Of a stretch of 64,000 nucleotides of DNA, positions 47,000 to 59,063 are shown piece by piece; the stretch's first letter is position 1; each line of letters starts with the position of its first letter. The notes under the pieces were generated by a model. The model did no database searches. It was not told the DNA's origin and was given only the letters and a program-made list of their open reading frames with translations. The translations under genes were made by a program, and so were the position numbers. The stretch is from Paratinospora sagittata. Taxonomy: Eukaryota > Streptophyta > Magnoliopsida > Ranunculales > Menispermaceae. Location of the stretch: assembly GCA_035771175.1 (NCBI GenBank), contig CM069607.1:9253501-9317500 (forward strand), written 5' to 3'.

Positions 47000-48040
47000 G
47001 CCCTTTACATAAGCACATTAGCTTGTGTGGGATTAGTAGTTCAAAATTGTAAATCTTTGATAAAAAATGAAAGTATAAAAGGAAAATATTGAAAAGTTTA
47101 ACGAAAATGATTTCAACACGAGTGCTCCAAATATATTTCTATTTCAATAATATCAATAGATGGATGAGCTCAAATATGTCTTAGATGAATAGTTTGTTTT
47201 AGACGTCGGTTAGCTCTTATGGTGTGCATCTGAACAATTTCACTTGAAGTTGGGAGTTTGATTATCTTCTCTTGTAAATAAATTAGAGATTTTCTTCTTT
47301 TAATAAAAGTGGGAGCTGGTTCAAAGTAGTTGGTTTGTATGGTCTTCATTTGAGTTCTTTATACTCATTTCAATGGCCTTCGTGTCAGCATCTTTTGACC
47401 TTGTGTCAATATTCGAAAAAAAAAAAATTGTTTTTTTACAATTATCATCACCTTCAAAATAAATATCATAAGAATTCCTTTCGTTGAAAAAGAAAAAAAA
47501 ATGTGTAGCGTGTGTGGCAGCTGATAGGTTCATTTTGCAATATAACTAATACAAAAATACATTGCTAACAAGGGGTTGATTTACTAGTTCGGAGAACGAA
47601 CTATGATGTACGGTTGGATGACTCATCATGAGTTCGAGCCTGTCGTCGTCGTCCATTTCTGTTTGGAGAGGCCCCTTTGCCCCTGTAAATTTTCAAATTT
47701 GAAAGGAATAGTTTCGTCCCAAAGAAAAGAAGGACACTTGATTGATGGGTGTTGGAAAATTGGTACCAAAGAAAAAAAAATACAAAAATACATGCATAGC
47801 AATAATAAATGAAAATCACACCCTAGTTAATCTTTTCAGTTTTCAACACACTAATCAGGTGGATCCAAGAAAAAAAAAACCATCTTGTAATTATGTAAAT
47901 GAGGAAACAACAGAGTTGTGATCAAGTTAAACGACTAGGTGATTTGTATATAATAATAATTACAAAATTAGTGATCATATGGATTTACGTTTGCAAAAAA
48001 AAAGAAAAAAAAAAATGCAAGATGTTAAGTACCTCATCAC
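47000..48040. other. Intergenic, no gene
   Basis: AT-rich. A phrase ATGAGTTCGAGCCTGTC near 47630 resembles a lone B box, but no A box partner was found. The open frames here look random. Confidence 0.35.
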
Positions 48041-48047
48041 AACTACA

Positions 48048-48350
48048 ATCACAATTTAACTCAACTAAGCCATTTTTCAAGTATATGAGATTGGTCAATA
48101 TGAATTTATTTCATGAACTTTGTTACATACATTCAGAGTTAAGTCGATATTTAAATTATAAATAGTTATATCTTTTTTAATTATTTCAGTTTATGTTATT
48201 TTATCTTTGCTTCGACCTTTATTATTATTGTAAATTGTTAAAAGACCACTTTTTCTAACTAAAACATCTAAAAAGTGTCCAATCACCTTAGTCGATTTTT
48301 TTTTATTTATTCATTAATTTGGGCTATTCCTATCATTTCTCGGATATTTT
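48048..48350 (-). repeat. 3' part of an RTE-type LINE
   Basis: TTAACTCAACTAAGCCATTTTTC, followed by ATATGAGATTGGTCAATATG, matches the LINE 3' region at 37840-37905 on the same strand. The similarity continues to GGGCTATTCCTATCATTTCT near 48330. There are many substitutions and no open coding. Confidence 0.65.
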
Positions 48351-48689
48351 GGTTTCTAATTCAATGTAATTGATATAATGAGTTTGGTGATAAGAAAAGA
48401 ATAAAAATAAATCGAATTTTAATACGGAGAAAATCCAAGGTGATAAGAAGGATCGGAGTCACAGATTTGCATCAATTGATTCGATACTTTTAAACCTGTG
48501 GATCATCTTAGATAATTTATTAAATTCATTTGAAAATGGTCCCATCACAATCAATTTCTTTAATTATATCGGTCCTCGCTAACCTTATCTCTCTATCCCA
48601 TATTTTTTGACAATACACAATAATGAAAATTTTCTCAACGTAATTATGCTTGGTATTTTTTTTATGATTACTGGTTTTACTTTTGGGGT

Positions 48690-48805
48690 TTGAGCTGGTT
48701 TTATGAAGAGGAGCGGATAAATAGGGAGACGTCCAAATTCAAACTCGAGACTTAAATTTTAACTTTACTTATACTTAATTTTTCAATCAACTGAGCTACC
48801 ACCTA
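48690..48805 (-). repeat. tRNA-derived SINE-like element
   Basis: On the minus strand TAGCTCAGTTGA (48798-48787) is an A box and GAGTTTGAATTTGG (48746-48733) a degenerate B box. Confidence 0.5.
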
Positions 48806-49585
48806 TTAGTAATTATGTATTATGATAACATCTTATTGAATATGGGGCAATTAAGTGTTGATTGCGACATAAAAGAAAATAAAAAAAACTCTATAAAAAA
48901 CTTTATTGTCTATAATATTTGTGACCCACCATTTATCTTATTATATGCACTCAAATAATTAATAAATGTACATCCATCGATCTAATATTACAACCTAATA
49001 GTCCAGAGGAAATTAATAATTTAGATGATGTATATATCCATGGATGCAATAGTCAAAAGAGGATGACTAGATTCCAAATTAATTAATTAATCAACATTTT
49101 TATTTCCATATTTTATAGAGAAAGGGATGGGAAATGAATTGGGACAAAGATATCAAAATCAGTCTTTCCTTGTCCACCACCTTCTTTGTCTTTATCCAAC
49201 CTTCAACAATTACAATATATCACTAACCCAACACAATCCTATCTATTCCTAATTAAGGTGTGTCACCACCAAACTTTTTCTGACCAATGACAAGAATCCT
49301 GTCTAGGTAGATCTCTTATATTATTTATGGAAATTAATGAGAGTACTCAACCAACTCCTTTATATATATTCCGTAAGCGGTATCTTTCGTTTTGTAGCGA
49401 GATTAATTCAATTGAATTTAATTCGGGTTGAACTATAAAAGTGTAAAGATTTTTCAGCAAATTTTAGCTTCATACACACTTTATTACCTAGTGGTAGATA
49501 TTTACCAATTTACTTAGTAAATAGTCAATGTTATGATAATTACATAATAATATATTTAATTGCATTTGAGGCAATAAACAAAGGT

Positions 49586-49770
49586 TTCTTTTTTTTTTTT
49601 TTGAAAGATTTGGGTATTAAGGCAGCTTGCGCATAATCTTAGGAGTGCAAGCCCCTAGCCTGCAAATAAGTCATCCTCTGAAGCCTCGGAAAATTTTTTC
49701 GTTTGGGCTCGAACTCGCAGTCATTCAGTTACTTGTCCTCTACTTAACTACTTGGTCAATACCTCTTTAG
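49586..49770 (-). repeat. tRNA-Ser-like SINE with poly(A) tail
   Basis: On the minus strand GACCAAGTAGTTAAG (A box, 49757-49743) and GCGAGTTCGAGCCC (B box, 49718-49705) are followed by a body of about 100 bases and an A-run (T-run on plus, 49588-49602). All parts of a SINE are present. Confidence 0.65.
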
Positions 49771-50635
49771 TATAAACAAGGGTTTTTTCACCAACTTTAT
49801 AAGAAACTTGGCTCAGTACAAGAAACGACTGAGGGTTTTGTTTTTCTTTTCGGTAAGTAGATATGACCTGACTTGTGATACATATATACTTTACTTATAA
49901 ATACATATAAACTTAATAAGTAGTCTAACGATTTCAGACATTAATTAATTTCATAGGTATATACGATTCCTTTAATTCTTCTAATTAATGCGTAAAAAAA
50001 AAAAAAAACAGAAAAGAATAGATACAATTGCTTATAAGGGTTTGAATCTTTACTCTCTAATTTTCTTATAAGGTATGTCCTAAACCAAGTTCTAAGTTGA
50101 GTACTTTTCCATAATATTCTTTTCCTGGGTATTAGTTATTAGTTATAACTTGTAAGCTCTCAAGAGTCCTCAATTCATCTAGTAGGAGGTCCTACAATCC
50201 TTTTCTTTATATTAGTATATATATATATGGATTGCAGCTTTAGGACTCAAACAATTAATTAATATGCCTTTATTATTAGGGTACTTCCTTACACGGGACT
50301 GCTAAGCATCTTCTTAATTTGCATTAAATATCCAATAAAATTTATTTAAAGCATGACGCCTCATCAATGATGATCATTTATATATATATATCAATCCTTT
50401 ATTTTAAAAATTAGATATCATTACTCTTTGTATCATTCCATGCCATCAACGATTTTATGTGTCCATGAATCAAATGGAAAATATATTTACCTTTGATAAT
50501 ATTAATGAATTAATACAAAAGAAAGAAAGAAAGAAAGAGAGATCCTGCATTACATTTAAAAGTTTGTTGCTGAATTTCTCTCTTCCTCTTTCTTAGCTAG
50601 AATATAATATTGTTCCTTTTATTTATTCTTTAGAA

Positions 50636-50860
50636 TTTTTTTTATTTTTTTGGTTTTACAGTTGAGCTGTACTTAGGTGGTGTTCTCCTATGCTTTACGG
50701 CAAGACTAACTCACCTAAATTCGACCCGAGTTAGACCACAAAGGTGTAAAAGTCTCAAAGCAAATGATAACTCCATACACGAGGGAAATTTTGAACTCAC
50801 GACCTTGCTTAAAGGGAACAAATGTCAAGCCATCCGAACTAACCAAATGTTGTTTTTTAA
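50636..50860 (-). repeat. tRNA-derived SINE-like element
   Basis: On the minus strand TTAGTTCGGATGGCTTGAC (50842-50824) and GGTCGTGAGTTCAAAATT (50805-50788) stand as A- and B-box-like blocks. An A/T-rich tail lies at 50636-50652. Confidence 0.55.
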
Positions 50861-51110
50861 AATTCTTCATGCTACAAGAAACAATGTATAGACTAATTAT
50901 ATATAAATACAAGTAAATGTTACAATCACGTAGCATATATATCTATTATATTTAAAAAGGCTTTGTTCTTGAAAAACACTTCTCCATACGGAATTGATTG
51001 CTAGATCATTTGAGGTAGGTAAAATAATTATGTATAAAAGTCTTCTATTCTCAATGATTAGATTAATGGCCTAAGAAATGAGTGAGAAATGTTCACAAGG
51101 TATTGACTTG

Positions 51111-51113
<3 letters not shown>

Positions 51114-51187
<74 letters not shown>
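51114..51187. repeat. (TA)37 microsatellite
   Basis: An uninterrupted alternating TA tract of 74 bases, self-complementary and likely to form a cruciform. Shorter AT runs are at 4372, 30946 and 55022. Confidence 0.95.
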
Positions 51188-51189
<2 letters not shown>

Positions 51190-51444
51190 TTGATTATTCT
51201 AATTTCTCAATAATAACCAAAATCAACGTTTGATCAAGTATTATTGTTTTTCTTTAATGATTTACAATTATCCAATTCAGCAATTCATGCCTTCCTTGTA
51301 TCAAAAAATTGTTTATTTGAACTATTTTACATGTTATATGAATTTCAAAAAAGAAAAAAAAAATACTTTACTACCTAGTATATAATCATCAATAACAAAT
51401 AATGTTGTAGTACTTTAAAGTAAGGATTACTTAGGTTATATATA

Positions 51445-51785
51445 TATATAATGGGCACACCCCCATGAATTTCATTTGATTAATGCAAAGTTCCTCAAAA
51501 CACCTACCTTCTTTGAAATATCATAAACAGTTTTTATGGGTTGGACACCTTTTTCAAGAAAATATAGAATATTAGGAATATTTGAATAAATTTGATTCTT
51601 TATTGGATTGTAAAAACTCAGTTTCCGAAGATCTCTTCCTTCTGTTTGGGATTGAACATCAATTGCAACAATTCAATAGATGGCCCACTGGGATAAAGAA
51701 GATGAACACTGCCCCCCTAAGAATCGTATAAGAGGCTTTCTCCTCATACGGCTCAAGAAGGAATGATTCAAATTATGTATATAAT
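51445..51785 (-). pseudogene. rps16: Nuclear plastid DNA fragment: rps16 exon 2 with intron 3' end
   Basis: On the minus strand GAGCCGTATGAGGAGAAAGC, then CTCTTATACGATTCTTAGGG (51762-51715), is a group II intron domain V hairpin. It is followed by an exon with the plastid ribosomal protein S16 text AIDVRSRRE-like in mutated form (ATTGTTGCAATTGATGTTCA at about 51670, then GGAAGAGATCTTCGGAAA at 51640) and CCTACCTTCTTTGAAATATC (plus) at its end. The frame has stops and changes. This is a nuclear plastid insertion (NUPT), not a functional gene. Confidence 0.82.
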
Positions 51786-52131
51786 AGCCAATAGATCCAT
51801 AACATCAACATCATCTAATCAATATTAGATTATATATATGTTCTACAGATAAGGTCCAAAAGTAGGCTTTGTTTGAGGAATTCGATCACCGAATATAGAA
51901 ATGTTTTAATAAGTTTCCATAGTAATTAAGTAAAATGAGTTTATGTATATATGATCTACCGTGCATATATTATAAGTTGAATATTATAGATGATTCGAAA
52001 AACCTTATCGTTAGTCATATACAAGTTACCTTAATTAAGTAACTCTCTTTCATTTAGAATTGGGACTGAGTATGTCAAAAAAATATACAAATATATAATG
52101 TTGACATGGACGGAGTTATGAATAAGCTAGT

Positions 52132-52980
52132 TGTCGGTGCAAGATTTGGCCAACACCAGTAGACGATGAGGTGAAAGGAAGATATTGATCTGGAACTCGT
52201 CGGAGTGCTGGAGAAATCGCCGGAGGTCGATTATCTAAGAAAGGGAAAACAAGAGAATACAAGCTATTGTAAGGAATACCAGTGTGGTGTCGGCCAAAGA
52301 CCCTTCAATGCCTAAGTTAGTTCAGAACTCCGTAGAGTTAGTAGTACTGAATTGAGTTGAGAATGACTTAGAGTTGCTTACCTCCCCCTTAGGGGTTATG
52401 GTCTTTTTATCGAGTGAGCTTCAGGTCTTTGGCCTTGTAGTAGTGTTGTTGTAAAATCCAGAATCCAAATCGTGTTAGAAAAGCATCTTTGATTCCTAGT
52501 AGAATTAGAAAGATTTGATACGTTCCTTATAAAATTAGGATGACTTATCTGCTTTTTAGTCGAACTAGTAGAGTTTCTGGCCTTATCAGAGTCGAATTAG
52601 GAGTAGATCCCGAATTTATAGCAGTGGATCACGCCTTATCCCTACCTGATCGTTATCCGTTTCGGAGTCAAAGATCTCTACAGGTCGATATGCCAATCTA
52701 GAGTCTCTAGTTCTATCTGCTTGATATCGAAATATGGTCTGTAAGAAGATCGGTAGACGGTGGTGGTGGTCGGTAATCCACGATATGATATGTCGACCTA
52801 GAAAATATTATGAATAATCTGAGCGGTAGGACCGACCATGGGCTCAGACTATATGCATGGTTGGTTAGATCTGTATTCTTTATCCAGAACAGGTCGGTAC
52901 ATCGACCTGGTGCGTGTTACGTCTTACTGAACAAAACTAACATAACTGACGTGTTTGTGTGCTCGGTATATGGTCCAACA
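52132..52980. mobile_element. Solo LTR, 849 bp, with perfect CTAGT target duplication
   Basis: The block starts TGTCGGTGCAAG and ends GGTCCAACA, TG...CA ends as in LTRs. CTAGT occurs immediately on both sides (52127-52131 and 52981-52985). There is no coding frame and no primer site or second LTR nearby. Perfect flanks suggest a fairly recent event. The family is not recognised. Confidence 0.82.
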
Positions 52981-52999
52981 CTAGTTACCTAAAATAACC

Positions 53000-54180
53000 C
53001 TCTAATAAATATTTCTACAGTAAAATTAAATTACTAACTATTGGTAATAATTTCATTAAATGAACTAGATATAATTACATGCCCTTAATACATTAATGAC
53101 AACTTCTAGAAGATATTTCATGAATGTTCAAATATGCTATATATCCAATCTAATATCATTCTTAGTAATAGTCATCTCATCAATCTCTAGAGCATTAGAC
53201 ACAAAACTATATATATAGTGAAAGGTACTTTTATATATGACCCTTGAATTATATATATACTTACAAAAAAAAAAAAAACTTAAGTGATCATTGCAATTAA
53301 AGGGTGTTATATATATGTTGTTATTTTTTTCTTTCTTTTCTAAAAGAGAAATATTGATGAATCATCATAAAAGGTTGTCTACCATGGACTTTTGCTCCCA
53401 AACAAAAGCCTCTTAAGGCTTAATGAATAATGACTAGCTCTAGGGTTGTCAAATTTTCATCATGTTTGCACATGCAATGATAAATCACGAAGATTTTTAC
53501 CTCCAATAAGATTATATATGTCAAGGGCAAGGACAGGATGTAAAGAGGCATGGCCTTATATATAAAGAGCATTACTTCTACTAGGGTTTTGATCATGCCC
53601 TAAGCCATAGAGAAATCTTGGGTAAGTCAAAACTGCATGTCTTGTATCAAGAGTTATATCAAGATCATGCACCATTCATCGATATCTTTGGTGGAGTTAT
53701 AGTAAGCAAATGCTTTTGCTTTTTTTTTTTTTCCCTTCCATTTTCTAATTGAAAAATGCTTTACTATTGATCTTCACTCAATCATGTGTGTTGGTGAAAT
53801 TACCTTGAATAACGCAGCCGGTGATTGGTATGATTAAATGATCTTATGGATATACATATTTGTATGTGTACGAAGGGAATGTAGATGGATTAATAGTTAG
53901 CCTAACTTGTCTCTCTTTTTTATTTTTCCTTTTTCAAGGAAGAACTTATATTGTAGAAATGATTATTAATGGTTCAATTCAATGAATATTTTAGAATCTC
54001 TTGAAAGTTACTCAAGAAGAATGTCTTTATAATTAATTAGCTGATCTATTAAGATATATATATTCAAGGAGGCTCATAATACAAAATCTTAATTAATCAA
54101 ACATCAAACATTTTGCTTTCCCACATACTAGAACAGTACCAAACATTACATTGATGTCAACTATGTAATGATGTAAACTA
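53000..54180. other. Intergenic, no gene
   Basis: AT-rich DNA with short poly-T and TATATA runs. Nothing coding recognised. Confidence 0.4.
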
Positions 54181-54190
54181 GTATTCTTAT

Positions 54191-54504
54191 TAAAACTTTA
54201 ATTAAAATTCTATAAGCCTTCATAATCAAGGAAATGATTCTATCAATGTACAAATTGCAAATGCTTTACTTAAGATCAACAATTCTAAACACAAACTTAA
54301 AGAACGATTCAACTTTCTTATTTCATTAAGGTAAGATTACGTACATAGTATAACTTCAATTAAAATTCTATAAGCCTTCATAATCAAGGAAATAATTATA
54401 CCATGTACAAATTGCAAATGCTTTACTTAAGATCTACCATTCTAAACAAAAACTTAAGGAACGATTCAACTTTCTTATTTCATAAAGGTAAGATTACGTA
54501 CATA
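54191..54504. repeat. Tandem duplication, period about 158 bp
   Basis: AATTAAAATTCTATAAGCCT starts each copy at 54200 and 54359. Both contain ATTGCAAATGCTTTACTTAA and GGTAAGATTACGTACATA. A few substitutions separate the copies. Confidence 0.88.
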
Positions 54505-56580
54505 TTGACATTTTTTTAATCCATTAGTTTTGCCTGGTGGATGTAAGTTTGTCCTTTAAGAATTGAGTACTCATGCTAATATGAAGTTGGTGCAGTTAAT
54601 AAAAATGTAGGTTTAAAATCCAATTAAGGTTTCAGGTTTAACTTTTGTCACTGCTTCGGGTAAAGGGGATTAATGGATTAGGAATGAGCCTAATACTTTT
54701 CTGAGAGTGTAAGATCTGGTGATAGAGTTGGTTATACAATTAATTACTAACATTGTATCTTTAAAAAAAATAAAAATCACCAAAACAGCCCTTTTTAAAA
54801 AACAAAAATAAAAATAAAGTTTTGTACTAGCTAGTATGACGGTTTAATAAACATGAAGCTTGTACTCTTTCTAAATTAAGTTGCAAAAAAATGGACTACT
54901 GTTACAAACATGTTTTGCTGCCCTTACCAATAATTTAATAGATTGTCTCATATCATACATGCAAGATGTCACTGGTTTCAATAATCTCACTTGTAAAAAC
55001 ATCTAATAAGATTATATTAATTTATATATATATATATATATTAGACTTTTTTTTTTTTGTCGCTAGATTACATTAATTCTCTATTTTTAAAATACGACCT
55101 ACCAACAATATTAAATTATATTGGTCAAGAATCAAACAGAAGAAGGTAGGAGGACAAGAGTGAAAATTAAGCCTTCACAACTACAGATACATAGGCTCGA
55201 CAACAAGGGCTATAAAACCCACAATAAGAACACTGAAAAATTACAACAATAGTTGCTCTATTTATTTTGTTGGCAAGGGCCTTGAATCCAATTTACTTAC
55301 AAATTAATATTCATGTCTTTCTACTTGCTACCGTAGGTATAGTACTTTAGATGTTCACCTATATATAATTGTTCAAAATAATAATAAAAAAAGCTTTTCC
55401 AATTTATCACTCACCTAGATGCTGTGGAGATATATATATATGACAAGGTTTAATGTTGTTAAGTGTTAAATACTAACATGATTCTCTTCTTAATCCAAGC
55501 TTAAAATTGGTTGTGTATCTAATAAATTAAGGTAAATAATTCTATTTTATTGATGATCATATATGAAAACCAAAAAAAAAAAGAAGAGGGAAACATTAAT
55601 CATTTAATTAAATTAAATGTGTGTTGGTGTGACTTAAAAATAAAATGATAATATGATGTTATATATTTTTAGTAATTTTCTTTTAGGTTCTACCTTCCAC
55701 TTTTATTGACTAATATTCTAGTTTTAGTAACCTTATTCTTCATACATATTTGATCAATAGGATATGGGCGTTGTTAAATGTTCCCAGCATCATTTCGATT
55801 AAATACGCCCGATTCTAAGTATATTCTCATAAATATTATACGAATAAAGGTCAATAAAACTCGGCAAAATGGTAATCCCATCAGACTGACATGACGTGGC
55901 AGTTTGTGTCAGGGGTTGCTAGGAACTGTATCCACGGAAGGATGCCATGTCAGCCTGAAGATTATTCTTTATTTAGAGATTACAGGGTCAGCTGTCTTCA
56001 ATTTATGAGACTAGACCTTTTATTATATTTTATTAATTTATTTTATTTTATTAATTTATTTTTATGCATCTTTTACTTTTCAATCCAATCTTTTTGACAT
56101 TTTACTGGTCTTTTACTTTTAAATTAGTGCTGTTTTTTGACATTTTTTTTCTTTTTTATCTATATTTTCTAACTTTATCTTTATTAAAAAAAATATTCTT
56201 ACCCTTCTCTAATCATAAAATATTAATATGTTTAACAGTAATTAAAATAAATATTCTTGTATCATTCCCCTCAGATTCTTCCTACCGTAAAATCAACCTC
56301 TTTTTTCTGCCCTTTAATTTACTTGTTAAAAAATATTAACCTTCATTTAATTACTTAGTTTTCTTGGTGTACCTTTGGCAGTACATGCACCGCATTATTT
56401 TATTATAAAATAAATGCAATTAAATGAAACTTGCCATTCATTTAATTTCATAAAAAACTAATGTTTGAACAACAACAAATTAATTATTAAAAATTAACTT
56501 TACCCTTCTGAAAATTTTAATTTTTGTTAGGCAGGCGGCAGGTCCTGGAGGATAAGATGAGAGGACTTGCAAGGCTTTGG
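54505..56580. other. Intergenic, no gene
   Basis: AT-rich sequence up to the DUF506 promoter. Open frames near 55.9-56.3 kb are Phe/Leu-rich from T-rich DNA and are not genes. Confidence 0.4.
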
Positions 56581-56589
56581 ATCAAAAAG

Positions 56590-56750
56590 CTTACGTCACC
56601 AACACTCCACGTGTTATTACGCGATGGGACCACCAGTTCGTAATCCCTGTACGGTTCTATAATTTTATCTTGTCCACGTCGGATCTCACCTGGCACAGTC
56701 GATCCTAGTCAACACTCCATCGTCGCCTCCTCTGCCCTATAAAAACCCAT
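56590..56750 (+). promoter_or_regulatory. Promoter of the DUF506 gene
   Basis: A TATA box CTATAAAAAC lies at 56737-56746. Upstream are a G-box CACGTG (56608-56613), a TACGTCA motif (56591-56598) and another CACGTC near 56675. These are bZIP-type sites, often linked to ABA or stress response; that link is inference. Confidence 0.6.
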
Positions 56751-57612
56751 CTGATATTCACTTCTTCGTCCTTCACAAACGCAAACGAAAAAATTGAAAA
56801 AAAAAACAGAGCAGTCTGGATGAGAATTTTCATCATTTTGGAAAAAAAGTGAATATTAAGGTTTTTGATTTTGCTTTTGATGATCTCTTTGAGGTCAACT
56901 AGTTAATTTTTTTATTTTTATTTTTTGTTTGAACGAATTAGCTTTAAGCGTATCTGGAAACCCTAAGCAAAAGCCAATTTGTTTAGCAGAGTTTGCAAGT
57001 TATTCCATCCTTAGTTTCGGAAATTTAAAGCAAAAACGAAAAATAATAATAATAAAGTAATCTGAGAGGAAGGTATCGATTGTGTAAAGAGCACGAATTT
57101 TCACAGATTTAATCGGTTTTCGGCGAGATCGAGGGGAGTTTTGTGATTGATTGGGCTGGAGAAGTGTTCTTTACGAAAGAAGAGGAAGGATCGGACGTTG
57201 GAATGTTGATTCATTAACGGCGTTGTCTTCAATGAGGTCTTGATATTTGGAGGAGGTTTTGTTTTTTATAATTTTGCCAGAAAAGAAGAGCTCTGGATGT
57301 GGAGAATCTCCAGTGATTGTTCAAATGTCTGATGGCATCCTTATGATCATCGTCCTTGTTTTCTAGTGCCGATCGATGCTTTTAGGATTAGGAGGTTTTT
57401 TCGAAAAACTTGAAAAATATTGTACAAATCCCTGGTAAAAGTTAACTTGCCTCTACTTCTACGATCTGAAGGACTTTAATCTCAAACAATAAGTAGAGAA
57501 TTCAGAAAACTCTTCGTCTGTTTTGTTAAGACGATCATCGTCAACTGAGAATGGAGAGGTTAGTTTGAGAAGAGATTTATACCGAGTTCTACAGTTGTTA
57601 ATTTCAGTAGCG

Positions 57613-59063
57613 ATGCCTTATCCGATGAAGGTCCAGCCGATTGATTGTAACACACTGAAAGGACCAATCCGCAACGATCCAGTAAAACCTGTGGCGAAAT
57701 CAAGATTCAAAAGGCTGTTCGAGCGTCAGTTTCCGAGCGTTTTGAGAAATTCATCATCGGCGGAGAGGCTTGGAGGAGATGAAGCTCAGTATAGCAAAGA
57801 TGTTGCCGCAGGCGATTTGGAACCGAGCTCAATGTGCTTGGCGAAAATGGTGCAGAGCTTCATTGAAGAAAGCAATGAGAAGCAATCGGTCGCTGCCGGA
57901 CGGAATCGCTGTAATTGTTTTAACAGCAACTATACCGACAGTTCAGATGACGAATTTGACTTCGTCGGTGGTTTTGGTGATTCGATTAACGCAACCTCAT
58001 CTGCTGAGGCTTGCGAAATTCTTAAGGTGAGAATCGTGAGGATCGCTTAATTTCTCTTAAATCTTCGTAATTAATTGCTGTGGATTGGATGCTAATCTTT
58101 TTATTTTAAAAACATTTTAAAAATACAGAGTATAGTTCCCTGCACTAGCATTTCTGAGAGAAATCTGTTGGCTGATATCGCGAAAATGGTTGAAAAGAAC
58201 AAGATCTGCAAGCGTAAAGACGATTGCAGAACGATCGTGATTAACGGACTTCTATCTCTAGGATATAATGCTTCCATCTGTAAATCAAGATGGGAAAAAT
58301 CACCTTCACATCCAGCTGGTAATTCTTCTATTCCATCAATTTTATAATCCATATATATTTTTTTTCTCAATTTTGCTGGAGAATTTAATCAAATTGTTGT
58401 TATTCAAAAGTTACATCTTCAGTTTTTTTATTTATTGCAGGAGAATACGAATACATCGATGTTATCGTTGAAGGGGAAAGAATTCTAGTCGACATCGATT
58501 TCAGATCAGAATTTGAGATTGCTCGATCGACCGGACACTACAAATCCGTCCTTCAATCTCTACCGTCCATCTTCGTCGGCAAACCCGAACGTCTCCAACA
58601 GATCGTTTCAATCGTATCAGAAGCGGCGAAACAGAGCCTGAAGAAGAAAGGCATGCCGGTTCCTCCATGGCGAAAAGCCGATTACATCAAAGCAAAATGG
58701 CTCTCGCCTTACACCAGAACAACCACAACAACTACAACGACTACAGCATCATCTAATTCAGCTAACAAACCAACCGAAACCAAGACTCAACCAGAATCCG
58801 ATGGCGCAACCAAGCCTTGCTCGATCAAAACCAAGAATTTCTCAGGCGGGTTCGAGCTTATATTCTCGGAAAAAACCTCAGAATCCGATGCAACAGATCC
58901 TAACAAGTGTTCTTTATCTCCTTCTACGGATCCTACCAAAGAAGATGATCATGTCAAGGTCATTGTGTCGCCATGGCAACCACCGGAGATCAAACCGAAA
59001 AGTTCTCAGCGAAATGGCAAGATCGTTGCTGGATTAGCTTCCGTTCTCAAAGAAAAGCCTTAA
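57613..59063 (+). CDS. DUF506 family protein (PD-(D/E)XK-like), three exons
   Basis: A plant protein family of unclear role with a predicted nuclease-like fold. Exons: 57613-58026, 58129-58318, 58441-59063, GT-AG borders, 408 residues. It has the family's start MPYPMKVQPID and KSRFKRLFERQFPSVLRN, an acidic DSSDDEFDF patch with GGFGDS, a basic cysteine-containing block (KICKRKDDC...WEKSP), and the core GEYEYIDVIVEGERILVDID and FRSEFEIARST with the PD-(D/E)XK-type acidic residues. It then has QSLPSIFVGKPERLQQIVS and a KKKGMPVPPWRKADYIKAKW signature. The C-terminus is Thr/Ser/Lys-rich and low-complexity. I chose the start at 57613 because TTGTTAATTTCAG ends at 57607, a likely 5'-UTR acceptor; the in-frame ATG at 57523 would then be intronic. 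The catalytic activity is unknown. Confidence 0.92.

Noticed and set aside
53560..53700. Possible microRNA hairpin near GGTTTTGATCATGCCCTA
   Set aside because: No convincing complementary arm within a precursor-sized distance and no match to a conserved mature miRNA I know.
55891..56339. Phe/Leu-rich frames resembling membrane proteins
   Set aside because: They come from T-rich low-complexity DNA upstream of the DUF506 promoter.
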